Of a DNA stretch of 64,000 bases, positions 38,305 through 45,836 are shown in pieces (positions within the stretch are counted from its first letter, which is position 1; the number at the start of each line of letters is the position of its first letter). The notes under the pieces are model-generated. The model searched no databases. It saw only the letters and a list, made by a program, of their open reading frames with translations, and had not been told where the DNA came from. The DNA is from Nannocystis sp. (GTDB lineage: Bacteria > Myxococcota_A > Polyangia > Nannocystales > Nannocystaceae). The position numbers and the translations under genes are program-made. The stretch lies in NCBI GenBank assembly GCA_016712315.1, contig JADJRG010000017.1:620001-684000 (forward strand), given 5' to 3'.

Positions 38305-40671
38305 TCAGGTGCGGCGGCGCCGGGCGAGCGCGAGCGCGGCGCCGCCGAAGATGAGGCCGAGCGTGGGCCAGAGCGGGGCGAGCGGGTCGAGGCGGGCGCG
38401 GCGCTCAGACCAGGTGCGTGGCTGGTCCTTGGGCCATGCGTAGCGGAGCTCGTCGGGAGCGGCGGGGGCGAGTCCGTGACGGGCGCGGAGCTCCGGGTCG
38501 AGCTGGGCGAAGGGCTCTTCGGCGCAGTGGACCTCGATGAGCAGCGAGGCCTCGGCGACGCTCCAGAAGTAGGTCTGTGGATCGAGGGGGCGCGCCGGCG
38601 GGAAGGGCGCGCGCAGGCGCTCGAGGGTGATCTCTCTTGGGGGCTCGCCGCGGTGATCGAGGGCCCATCGGCGGCAGAGATAGCGGGCGTGCCATGGGGT
38701 GAGCCACGGGCGGTAGCCGCTGATCGCTTCGTCGACCTTGCGCCGACGATCGTGGCGTAGATAGGGGCGGGTGAGGTTCTCGGGGCGCTGGAGCTCGGTG
38801 CGGAGGTCGTGAGCGACTCCGTGCGCGTCGAGCACGGTGGTGCGCAGGCTCTGGTTGTAGGTGGGGCCGTTGGGCGCGAACATCGACCATAACTGGCGGG
38901 TGTAGCTGAGGTCGAGCCAAGGCTCGACGAGGGCGCGGGCGGTGGGGCGCCAGGGGGCGCGCGCGAGGGCTGGGAGCTGCCACATGAGGAGGGCGGTGAG
39001 ATGGTAGGTGATGAAACCACCGGCGAGCAGGCGGGCGAGCGGTGTGATCAACGGCGCGCTGGTCGCGCCGGGGGAGGCGAGATCGGCCGGCGGGGCGGGG
39101 CCGGCGCGCCAGGCGGCGATGAGGAGCAGCGCGGCGGCGGCGAACCAGGCGCCGTTCCACCACCAGTCGGGGTGAGGTTCACCAGCGCGCAGCGCGAGGG
39201 CGGCGCCGAGGACGATGAGCGCTCCAGCGGCGGCGAGGACCGGTGAGGGGGCGACTCGGCGGACATACGGATCAGCGTCGTCGACGGTCGGATCATGTCC
39301 TTCAGATGTGTCCTTGAGGACATGTCTTTCGGGGAGAGTGAAGGAGGACGCGCGGCAGAGCACATAGGCGGCGAGGGTGGAGAGGGCGAAGGCGCCGATC
39401 GAGAAGAAGAAGAGGGTGGTGAGGTGGAAGACGAGGCCGAAGCCGAGCCAGAGGCGAGGGGCGAGCAGGGCGCGGGTGAGCGCCTTGAGGTGCGGCGGGG
39501 GCGTGGGCGGGCGGCGAGCGCTGAGCGCGGCGAGCAGGGCGATCGCGGCGGCGAGGAGGCCGAGGGCGAGCGCGCGCTCGTCGGCGATCGCGCCCGGAGC
39601 CGCGGCGAGGGCGCCCGGGGTGAGCGCCCAGGTGGCGAGGGCGACGGCGAGCAAGAGCCAGGTGGTCGTGGCGGCGTGGCGGGCCCGGCCGCGCAAGGGC
39701 GGGACCTCGGCCACGGCGCTGGCGCGCAGCCACAGGCCGAGGAGCAGGAGCGGGAAGAGGCGCTCCCACCAGAGCACGCCCCAGGTGGCGAGGCGAAAGG
39801 GCCAGGGGCCGAGTTCGAGGGCGAGCGGGTGCCAGTCGAGGCGCGCGTATCGATCGAGGTGGAGGGCGAGGCGGAGTGTGTCGCCGCTCTGCCAGGTGGC
39901 GCCGGTCTTGGTCCAGCCGTTGACGAAGTACGAGAGGGCGAGCTGGGCGACGAGGAGGCCCTGCGGCCAGGCAGGGATCGCTGGGTAGCGGGCGAGCGCG
40001 GCGCGGCTCGACCCAGCCGAGGGGGCGTCGACGGCGCGCAGGCGGCGGATCCGTCGCCAGTTGTCGAGGCTGTAGGCGCGGCCGCTGTCGGCGAAGAGCA
40101 AGATAAAATGGAGGCCGCAGAGGATCTGCTCGCCTCCCCAGTGAGCGTCGCCGCGGCGGAGCAGGCCGGTGAGCAGGAACCAGCTCAACACGGTGGTGAG
40201 GCGCGTCCGCCAGCCGAGGGTCATCGCGCCGACGGTGAGGGCGAGCGCGCCGAGGTAGAGGCGGACTTGCGCGGGGCTGTCGTAGAAGAATAGGAGCGAC
40301 CAGCGGCCGCTGATCAGATAATGGACGAGGCCGGGGAGGTCGATGAAGCCGTAGGGCTCGCGGACGCCGTCGCCGTGGCCGGCGAGGGCCTGGGCGCCGT
40401 AGACGAGCTGCGCGGCGGGGGTGGTGAGCAGGCCCTCGTCGGAGAAGAGGTAGTCGGCGAGCGGGGCGATCTCGAGCAGGTAGACGAGCAGGCTGAGGCC
40501 GAAGAGGACGCGGAAGAGCGCGAGCGGGCGCGGGTCGATCTTGCAGAAGAGGACGCGAGCCAGGGCGTCGCGGTAGAGGACGATGAGCGCGACGAGCAGG
40601 GCCGCGAGCAGGAGTGCGGCGAGGGCGAGCCGCGGATCCGCAGCAGGCGCGGCGGCGAGCGAGGAGCGCAT
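38305..40671 (-). CDS. HTTM-domain membrane protein (vitamin K-dependent carboxylase-like)
   Basis: 788 residues with at least ten hydrophobic helices. The N-terminal HTTM part (FCKIDPRPLALFRVLFGLSL, GRWSLLFFYDSP, RRGDAHWGGEQILCGLHFILLFADSGRAYSLD) is typical of bacterial homologs of gamma-glutamyl carboxylase. LWSMFAPNGPTYNQSLRTTV near residue 610 is the usual WSMFAPNP block of these proteins, followed by a soluble domain that ends in a last membrane helix and an Arg-rich tail. The catalytic lysine of the human enzyme could not be placed. Reaction and substrate in bacteria are unknown. Single gene. Confidence 0.82.
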   Translation of the reverse strand: MRSSLAAAPAADPRLALAALLLAALLVALIVLYRDALARVLFCKIDPRPLALFRVLFGLSLLVYLLEIAPLADYLFSDEGLLTTPAAQLVYGAQALAGHGDGVREPYGFIDLPGLVHYLISGRWSLLFFYDSPAQVRLYLGALALTVGAMTLGWRTRLTTVLSWFLLTGLLRRGDAHWGGEQILCGLHFILLFADSGRAYSLDNWRRIRRLRAVDAPSAGSSRAALARYPAIPAWPQGLLVAQLALSYFVNGWTKTGATWQSGDTLRLALHLDRYARLDWHPLALELGPWPFRLATWGVLWWERLFPLLLLGLWLRASAVAEVPPLRGRARHAATTTWLLLAVALATWALTPGALAAAPGAIADERALALGLLAAAIALLAALSARRPPTPPPHLKALTRALLAPRLWLGFGLVFHLTTLFFFSIGAFALSTLAAYVLCRASSFTLPERHVLKDTSEGHDPTVDDADPYVRRVAPSPVLAAAGALIVLGAALALRAGEPHPDWWWNGAWFAAAALLLIAAWRAGPAPPADLASPGATSAPLITPLARLLAGGFITYHLTALLMWQLPALARAPWRPTARALVEPWLDLSYTRQLWSMFAPNGPTYNQSLRTTVLDAHGVAHDLRTELQRPENLTRPYLRHDRRRKVDEAISGYRPWLTPWHARYLCRRWALDHRGEPPREITLERLRAPFPPARPLDPQTYFWSVAEASLLIEVHCAEEPFAQLDPELRARHGLAPAAPDELRYAWPKDQPRTWSERRARLDPLAPLWPTLGLIFGGAALALARRRRT

Positions 40672-40778
40672 GGTCCGCGAGCGTACCGCGGGGCCGCGGG
40701 CGTTTGGCGCGATCGACCCGGTGCGGCGCGATAAAAATGCGACGTGGATCGGCGGGCTCGCCCCGGTACTATGGGTCG

Positions 40779-41264
40779 ATGCGCCAGCTCATTGATTGCC
40801 CCTCCTGTGCTTGTTTGATCGAATCGACGGAGTCCTCGTGCCCGTTCTGCGGGGCGAGCCAGCGCCGGGCGAGCGCGCCTTCGCGGCTGGGGATCGGGCT
40901 GCTGCTCGGCCTCGGTCTCGCTTCGGCGATCTCTTGTGATGACAAGGATGATTCGGAGACGGAGACGAGCGACGGCTCGACGAGCGACGGCTCGACGAGC
41001 GACGCCTCGACGACCACGGGGATGTCGACGACGACGATGAGCTCGACGACGACGACGACGACGGACGCGACGACGTCGACGACGTCGACGACCGGCTGGG
41101 ATCCCTCGGGCAACGCGGACGCGGTCACCTACGGCGGGGCGGATGAGGACGCGGAGATCAACGAGCGGATCTTGGACGTGAAGCCGCCGGGGGTGAGCGT
41201 CAGCGACGTGAACAGCGCGATCGGCGATAACGGCACGCGTGACGGCGTGCGCAGCGCGGACTAG
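40779..41264 (+). CDS. Zinc-ribbon protein with Ser/Thr linker and short C-terminal domain
   Basis: 161 residues. The N-terminus has two CxxC pairs (CPSCACLIESTESSCPFCG) forming a zinc ribbon, followed by a hydrophobic helix GIGLLLGLGLASAISC with a lipobox-like end, then an Asp/Ser/Thr linker (residues about 57-110). The last 45 residues (AVTYGGADEDAEINERIL...) are acidic and polar. In several myxobacteria a zinc ribbon precedes an export-like segment in short proteins of unknown function. Overlaps the radical SAM gene tail-to-tail by 4 bp. It is unclear whether the ribbon stays cytoplasmic. Confidence 0.7.
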   Translation: MRQLIDCPSCACLIESTESSCPFCGASQRRASAPSRLGIGLLLGLGLASAISCDDKDDSETETSDGSTSDGSTSDASTTTGMSTTTMSSTTTTTTDATTSTTSTTGWDPSGNADAVTYGGADEDAEINERILDVKPPGVSVSDVNSAIGDNGTRDGVRSAD

Positions 41265-42589
41265 CGGCCGCCGAGGGCGCTGGGGTCGATCGGCGCGCCG
41301 GGGCCGGTCGGCTCGATGAGGCGGGAGACGCGGGGCTCCTCGGTGACGACGGGGATCCCCGAGCTGGGATCCTTGGGCTCGCGGATCACGCGGAAGAGGC
41401 CGTTGTCGAAGCCGCCGCCGGCGGCGCCGCGCACCTGTTCGATGCGCTCGCGGAGGCCCTGACGATCCATCATGAGGGCGCGGTGGTGACAAAATGGGTT
41501 GTTGCCGGGGCGGCCGAGTAAGGGCTCAGCGGCGGCGGTGCAGCCGGCCATGCAGGTCTCGGCGTAGTAACACTCGCGGCAATAGCCCCACAGATCGTCG
41601 ACGGTGCGCGAGCGGATGTAGCCGAGCTGGTAGCTCTCGTCCCAGATCTTCTTGAGGCCGTGCACCCGCCAGGCGCCGCCGACGTTGACCGGGCCGCCTA
41701 AGCTGGGGCAGTTCTTGACGCCGCCGTCGCTCTCGATGCCGACGACCGAGACGCCGGCGACGCAGCCGCGCCAGTGCTTGCGCTGCGAGGCGCGGAGGCG
41801 GCGCTCGAGGGGGCCGAAGTAGCCGAGGTTGTTGCCCGGCCAGAGGCGTACGCGCAGCTCGGCGGCGCGGTCGACGACGGCGTCGAGGGCGTCGAAGAGC
41901 TCGAGGTACATGTAGGGCTGGAGGATGATCTCGGGGTGATCAGCGGCGTTGCCGTGGGGGACGGTGATCTGGAGCTGCCAGGAGTGGATCTGGGCGGCGG
42001 CGAGGAGCTCCAAGAGGGGTAAGAGCTCGCTCTTGGTGAGGGCGTTGATCTGGGTGTTGCAGGCGACCTTGCCGCCGGCGGCGCGGATCGCCTCGAGGCC
42101 GGCGAAGGCGCGGCGCCAGCTCCCTGGGACGCCGCGGAGGCGATCGTGGGTGGCCTCGAGGCCGTCGATCGAAAAATTGACGGAGCCGATGCCGGCCTCG
42201 ACCATCGCCTCGGCGCGCTCTTTGGTGATGTTGAGGCCGCCGGTGGTCATGGTGCAGCTCATGCCCGCCTCGCGGATCGCTCGGATGATCAGGATGAAGT
42301 CGCTCCGCAGGTAGGCCTCTCCGCCGATCAGGACGACCTCGCCGCAGCCGAGCTCGCGCAGTTCGCGGATCACCTGAAAACACTCCTCGGTGCTGAGCTC
42401 GTCGGGGCGGCGTTGGCCGGCTCTGGGACCGCAATGGGCGCACTTCTGGTCGCAGGCGAGGGTGAGCTCCCAGACCGCCCAGCGCGGGCCCGCGGCTCGG
42501 CGACGCTGCTCCTCGGAGAGCCAGCGGCTGTCAGGCTTCGGCAGCGCGCTGACGACAGGGAGGCGGCGGCGGACGTCAGCGAGGGACAT
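41261..42589 (-). CDS. Radical SAM/SPASM enzyme
   Basis: 442 residues from ATG 42589 (GTG 42610 possible). Cys46, Cys50 and Cys53 in CDQKCAHC ligate the radical-SAM [4Fe-4S] cluster; GGEAYLR and FSIDG are further core motifs. The C-terminal SPASM region has Cys clusters: CVAGVSVVGIESDGGVKNC, CRECYYAETCMAGC and NNPFCHH, which would hold auxiliary clusters. Such enzymes modify peptides or proteins, for example at Cys, Tyr or Asp side chains. No obvious short precursor gene lies beside it; neighbours are a zinc-ribbon lipoprotein and a Cys-rich lipoprotein. The target is unknown. Confidence 0.92.
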   Translation of the reverse strand: MSLADVRRRLPVVSALPKPDSRWLSEEQRRRAAGPRWAVWELTLACDQKCAHCGPRAGQRRPDELSTEECFQVIRELRELGCGEVVLIGGEAYLRSDFILIIRAIREAGMSCTMTTGGLNITKERAEAMVEAGIGSVNFSIDGLEATHDRLRGVPGSWRRAFAGLEAIRAAGGKVACNTQINALTKSELLPLLELLAAAQIHSWQLQITVPHGNAADHPEIILQPYMYLELFDALDAVVDRAAELRVRLWPGNNLGYFGPLERRLRASQRKHWRGCVAGVSVVGIESDGGVKNCPSLGGPVNVGGAWRVHGLKKIWDESYQLGYIRSRTVDDLWGYCRECYYAETCMAGCTAAAEPLLGRPGNNPFCHHRALMMDRQGLRERIEQVRGAAGGGFDNGLFRVIREPKDPSSGIPVVTEEPRVSRLIEPTGPGAPIDPSALGGR

Positions 42590-42706
42590 CGTGACAGTGT
42601 ACTCGGTCACGCAGATCAGGGCCGCGACGCGGCGCGCTGCGCGGGGGGCGAGGGCGCGCGGCGGGCGCTGCTTCTCATGGGGCCTGGGGAGGGATATTTT
42701 GGCGGG

Positions 42707-43579
42707 ATGTCGATCGCCTCCGCTGTGGTTCGCCCGTGCTTGTCCCCCCTGATCGCCGCCGCGTTGCTGTCGCAGGCGGGCTGCATCATCGGCTTTAAGG
42801 TGGACTCGTCGACGTCGGCGACCGCCAGCGGGTCGGGGGCGATGAGCGACTCGGCGAGCGAGGGATCGTTCAGCGACTCAGCGAGCGAGTCGGCGAGCGA
42901 GGGCTCGATGAGCGAGGGCTCGATGAGCGAGGGCTCGATGAGCGGGGCGTCGACGAGCGAGTCGACGAGCGGGGCGTCGATGAGCGAGGGCTCGACCAGC
43001 GACGGCTCGACGAGCGACGGCTCGACCAGCGCGGGGACGACGATGGCGGAGACGGAGGGGCTCGTCTCAGAGTGCGCGGTCGATGAGGACTGCGCGCTGT
43101 TCTCCGACTGCTGCTCGTGCGAGGGCCACCCGCCCGGCGAGGAGCCGCTGATGTGCGACGCGGCCTGCGAGCAGAGCCGCTGCGAGGCGCTGGGGATCAC
43201 CGCGGCGATCTGTAGCTTCGGGGTGTGTACGACGCCGAGGGTGCCTTGTGACGACTCGGCGGTGGTGTGCGACGTGGCGCCGCCAGCGTGCGGCGCGGGC
43301 GCGTTGCCGGTGCTCGACCCGAAGGGTACTTGTTATACGGGGGAGTGCGCGCCGGCGATCGCGTGCGACGTGGTGCCGGCGTGCTCGCTCTGTGAGGTGC
43401 CGGGCTGGACCTGCGTGGCGAAGGTCTCGTTCACGACGACGCGCTCGTGCGAGCCGCTGCCGGTCAACTGCGAGGGGGTCGCGAGCTGCGCGTGCGCGGC
43501 GTCGCAGGTGTGCGACGACGTGTTCACGCAGTGCAGCGAGGCGGCCGACGGGCTGGTCTGCTCGTGCCTCGACTGCTGA
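42707..43579 (+). CDS. Cys-rich lipoprotein with Ser/Glu/Gly linker
   Basis: 290 residues from ATG 42707. Lipobox LLSQAGC (Cys26), then a Ser-Glu-Gly/Ser-Asp-Gly linker built from repeated SMSEG, STSDG and related units to about residue 115. The C-terminal domain has more than 20 cysteines in pairs: ECAVDEDCALFSDCCSCEG, CDAACEQSRCEAL, CDVVPACSLCEVPGWTC and VCSCLDC. Probably a disulfide-rich surface protein. Divergent from the radical SAM gene (about 118 bp apart). Confidence 0.78.
   Translation: MSIASAVVRPCLSPLIAAALLSQAGCIIGFKVDSSTSATASGSGAMSDSASEGSFSDSASESASEGSMSEGSMSEGSMSGASTSESTSGASMSEGSTSDGSTSDGSTSAGTTMAETEGLVSECAVDEDCALFSDCCSCEGHPPGEEPLMCDAACEQSRCEALGITAAICSFGVCTTPRVPCDDSAVVCDVAPPACGAGALPVLDPKGTCYTGECAPAIACDVVPACSLCEVPGWTCVAKVSFTTTRSCEPLPVNCEGVASCACAASQVCDDVFTQCSEAADGLVCSCLDC
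42818..43035 (+). repeat. Low-complexity Ser/Glu/Gly-coding repeat region
   Basis: Short repeats such as GATGAGCGAGGGCTC and CGACGAGCGACGGCTC recur in-frame and encode the linker of the lipoprotein at 42707-43579. Unit length is a multiple of three. Confidence 0.8.
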
Positions 43580-43582
43580 GCC

Positions 43583-44560
43583 TCAGTGCGTTCGCCTGGC
43601 GGCGACGGCCTGGTCGATGATCTGGCGGAGGTGCTGGCGATCGGTGGGGGCGAGGAGCCCCCCGTGGGTGGTGACGAGCTCGGCGAGCTCTGGGCTGAGG
43701 CAGCCGCCGACGATCCAGGGGACGGCGCCGCAGGCCTCAGCGTAGCCTTCGAGCAGCTCGCGGGCGCGGTAGGGTGGGGGCTGGATGATCACGGAGAGGC
43801 CGACGATGTCCGGGTGCACCTCCGCGACGGCCTGGCGGAGGGCGTGCGGCGGGGTGCGGGCGCCGAGCAGGATGGTCTTGAAGCCCCACTCGGCGAAGCG
43901 GAGGGCGATCCCGTGGAGAGGGGTGAGGTGATCTTCGTCGGCGAAGCAGGCGAGCAGGGCGACGCGGGTGGCGAGCTCGGGCTGGACGAGGCGCAGGATG
44001 TAGCGGACGGCGTTGCTGACGACCTCGGAGGCGAGGTGCTCTTGGGCGATGCCGAGGGTGCCCTCCTGCCAGCGGCGTCCGATGATGGCCATCGCCGGGG
44101 CGAGCACGCGCTCAAAGACGGTGACGGAGGCGCCGAGGTAGAGGGAGTGCTTAACGGCGGCCTCGAGCTGGTCGGAGTCGAAGCGCTCGACGGCGTCGAT
44201 GATCCGCTGGACAGCGACGCCGAAGACGTCGCTGTCGGCCGCGCTCGGGGTGGCCGTGGGCGGCGGCTCCGGGGCGGGGTTGGGTACTTCGAGCACGATC
44301 TGCGCGGCTTGCGAGGGGGCCATGCCGCCCGCGCAGAGGTCGCGGACTCGGCGCACCATGGCGATGTCTCGATCGCTATACAGACGGTAGGCCGAGGCGG
44401 TGCGCTGGGGGCTCGGGATCCCGTAACGCCGCTCCCAGGCCCGTAGGGTCGCGGCAGAGACGCCGGTCATGTCCGCGACCGACTGGATCCGGTAACGGCC
44501 GACTTCATCGTCTCCCGCGGGGACGCCGCCGAGAATCTGCTTTTCGTTGTGCGCGGCCAC
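43583..44560 (-). CDS. MerR-type, B12-binding photoreceptor-like regulator (CarH/LitR class)
   Basis: 325 residues from GTG 44560 (upstream TTG codons are alternatives). The N-terminal MerR-type HTH is RIQSVADMTGVSAATLRAWERRYG, with SAYRLYSDRDIAMVRRVRDL. A four-helix linker domain carries the adenosylcobalamin photosensor signature Wx9EH: Trp164 and Glu174-His175 in WQEGTLGIAQEH. The C-terminal B12 domain (VALLACFADEDHLTPLHG) has His211 as likely lower axial ligand. CarH proteins bind DNA as tetramers in the dark and release it in light. The pattern strongly suggests light control of the divergent DUF2141 gene or others, but that is inferred. Confidence 0.85.
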   Translation of the reverse strand: MAAHNEKQILGGVPAGDDEVGRYRIQSVADMTGVSAATLRAWERRYGIPSPQRTASAYRLYSDRDIAMVRRVRDLCAGGMAPSQAAQIVLEVPNPAPEPPPTATPSAADSDVFGVAVQRIIDAVERFDSDQLEAAVKHSLYLGASVTVFERVLAPAMAIIGRRWQEGTLGIAQEHLASEVVSNAVRYILRLVQPELATRVALLACFADEDHLTPLHGIALRFAEWGFKTILLGARTPPHALRQAVAEVHPDIVGLSVIIQPPPYRARELLEGYAEACGAVPWIVGGCLSPELAELVTTHGGLLAPTDRQHLRQIIDQAVAARRTH

Positions 44561-44572
44561 GGACTCGCCTGC

Positions 44573-44682
44573 AACCTTCTGCAAACCTTCTCTACATGGG
44601 AAGCTCAAGGTCCGCAAGTACCGGGGGCGCGACCGACAAAATCCCCAAGAAGTGCGCCTTGACTTTGGAAGAACCTTGTACA
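44573..44682. promoter_or_regulatory. Repeats between the CarH-like gene and the DUF2141 gene (candidate operator/promoter)
   Basis: AACCTTCT occurs at 44573-44580 and 44584-44591 (11-bp period), followed by TCTACA (44591-44596). A third copy, AACCTTGT, at 44672-44679 runs into TGTACA (44677-44682), next to a -35-like TTGACT at 44659-44664. Known CarH operators consist of 11-bp direct repeats with a TnTACA core, so this arrangement is a plausible CarH-type operator shared by the divergent genes. Confidence 0.45.
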
Positions 44683-44694
44683 GGATCTGTCGCC

Positions 44695-45162
44695 ATGCGG
44701 CTCCCGATCGCCCTAAGTTTGTTCCTGTTGTCTAGCCTCGGCGGCGGCGCTCGCGCAGAAGGGGCCGAGGGTGTGCATCCGGCGACCGCAGAGTGTGCGC
44801 TTTCGATCCGGCTCAGCGGCTTTCGCAGCGATGAGGGGCAGGTGTTGGTGGCGATCTTCCGCGGGGAGAGCGGCTTCCCGGGTGAGTCGGAGAAGGCGAT
44901 CAAGCGGGCCGTGACGAGCGTGCGCGGCGGCGAGGCGCGGGTGCATGTGCACGATCTGCCGCCGGGGGAGTACGCGGTCGCGGTGGTCCACGACGAGAAC
45001 CGCAACAACGCGCTCGACACGAACTTCCTCGGGATCCCGAAGGAGGGGCTGGGGATCTCGAATAACGCGAAGATGCGGGTGGGCCCGCCGAAGTACCGCG
45101 ACGCGAAGTTCTCGATCGACGGCGGCCCGGTGACTCAGTCGATCAAGATCGTCTATTTTTAG
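44695..45162 (+). CDS. DUF2141 secreted protein
   Basis: 155 residues. MRLPIALSLFLLSSLGGGARA is a signal peptide. The mature protein matches DUF2141: SIRLSGFRSDEGQVLVAIFRG, VRGGEARVHVHDLPPGEYAVAVVHDENRNNALDTNFLGIPKEG, ending in RDAKFSI. The fold resembles small beta-sandwich periplasmic proteins; no activity is known. It starts about 135 bp from the divergent B12-photoreceptor gene and ends 9 bp before the convergent TetR gene, where GTAGGA-TG-TCCTAC could form a small shared hairpin (45162-45175). DUF2141 genes are often found near carotenoid or stress genes. Confidence 0.85.
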   Translation: MRLPIALSLFLLSSLGGGARAEGAEGVHPATAECALSIRLSGFRSDEGQVLVAIFRGESGFPGESEKAIKRAVTSVRGGEARVHVHDLPPGEYAVAVVHDENRNNALDTNFLGIPKEGLGISNNAKMRVGPPKYRDAKFSIDGGPVTQSIKIVYF

Positions 45163-45171
45163 TAGGATGTC

Positions 45172-45783
45172 CTACGTTTGTGGGGCGAGGAGCTGGGCGG
45201 CGTCGACGCCCTCGAGCATCAGCGCGGCGGCGGCGTCGACGCCCTCGAGCACCTCGCGCTCGCCGTGCAGGCCGCTGGCCCAGCCGACCAAGAGCGCGAA
45301 CCACACGCGCTGCAGCGCGGAGACCATGGCGATCTCGGCGTGGCGGGCGTGACCGGCTTGGCCGCGGTAAAGGGCGCGGAGGACCAGCTCGCCGAGGGCG
45401 CCGTGGAAGTGGGCGAGGCGGGTCGCGAGGGCGGCGTCGCCGGCCGCGGCCGAGCGGATGACGGCGCGGCCGAGGTGCGGGCGCTCGCAGAGGAAGCGGG
45501 TGAGCTCGCCGAAGATCTCGCGGAGGCGGGCGCGGCGATCGCCGCCGAGCGGGCGGGCTTCGAGGCGAGCGCGGAGCTCTCCGAGCTGGTGGCCGAGCAC
45601 GGCGACCAGGAGGTCCTCCTTGCTGCGAAAGCGCTTGTAGAGGGTGCCGAGGGCGACGCCGGAGCCCTCGGCGACGTCGCGGAGGCGGACCTCGGCGAAG
45701 CCGCCGCGCTCGGCGAGGGCGACGGCGGCGGCGAGGATCCGCTGGCTTCGGGGATCGTCGGGCTCGTCAGCTTCGTCGATCAT
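45172..45783 (-). CDS. TetR-family repressor, KstR-like
   Basis: 203 residues from ATG 45783. The HTH region RILAAAVALAERGGFAEVRL, then RDVAEGSGVALGTLYKRFRSKEDLL, matches closely the DNA-binding domain of mycobacterial KstR (GGYEAVQMRAVADRADVAVGTLYRYF), including the recognition helix GTLY. The C-terminal domain also has the alternation seen in KstR around VWFALLVGW. KstR responds to a cholesterol-derived CoA thioester. The gene follows the P450 gene by 53 bp on the same strand; both are expected to be governed by the KstR-like palindrome at 47260-47273. Confidence 0.85.
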   Translation of the reverse strand: MIDEADEPDDPRSQRILAAAVALAERGGFAEVRLRDVAEGSGVALGTLYKRFRSKEDLLVAVLGHQLGELRARLEARPLGGDRRARLREIFGELTRFLCERPHLGRAVIRSAAAGDAALATRLAHFHGALGELVLRALYRGQAGHARHAEIAMVSALQRVWFALLVGWASGLHGEREVLEGVDAAAALMLEGVDAAQLLAPQT

Positions 45784-45836
45784 GATGGCGGGGAATCTGC
45801 TCGGAGCGTCGCCGACGGGCCAATTGTCTCTGGCGC

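Noticed and set aside
40779..41264. RiPP precursor of the radical SAM enzyme
   Set aside because: At 161 residues with a zinc ribbon and long linker it does not look like a leader-core peptide; retained only as a possible partner.
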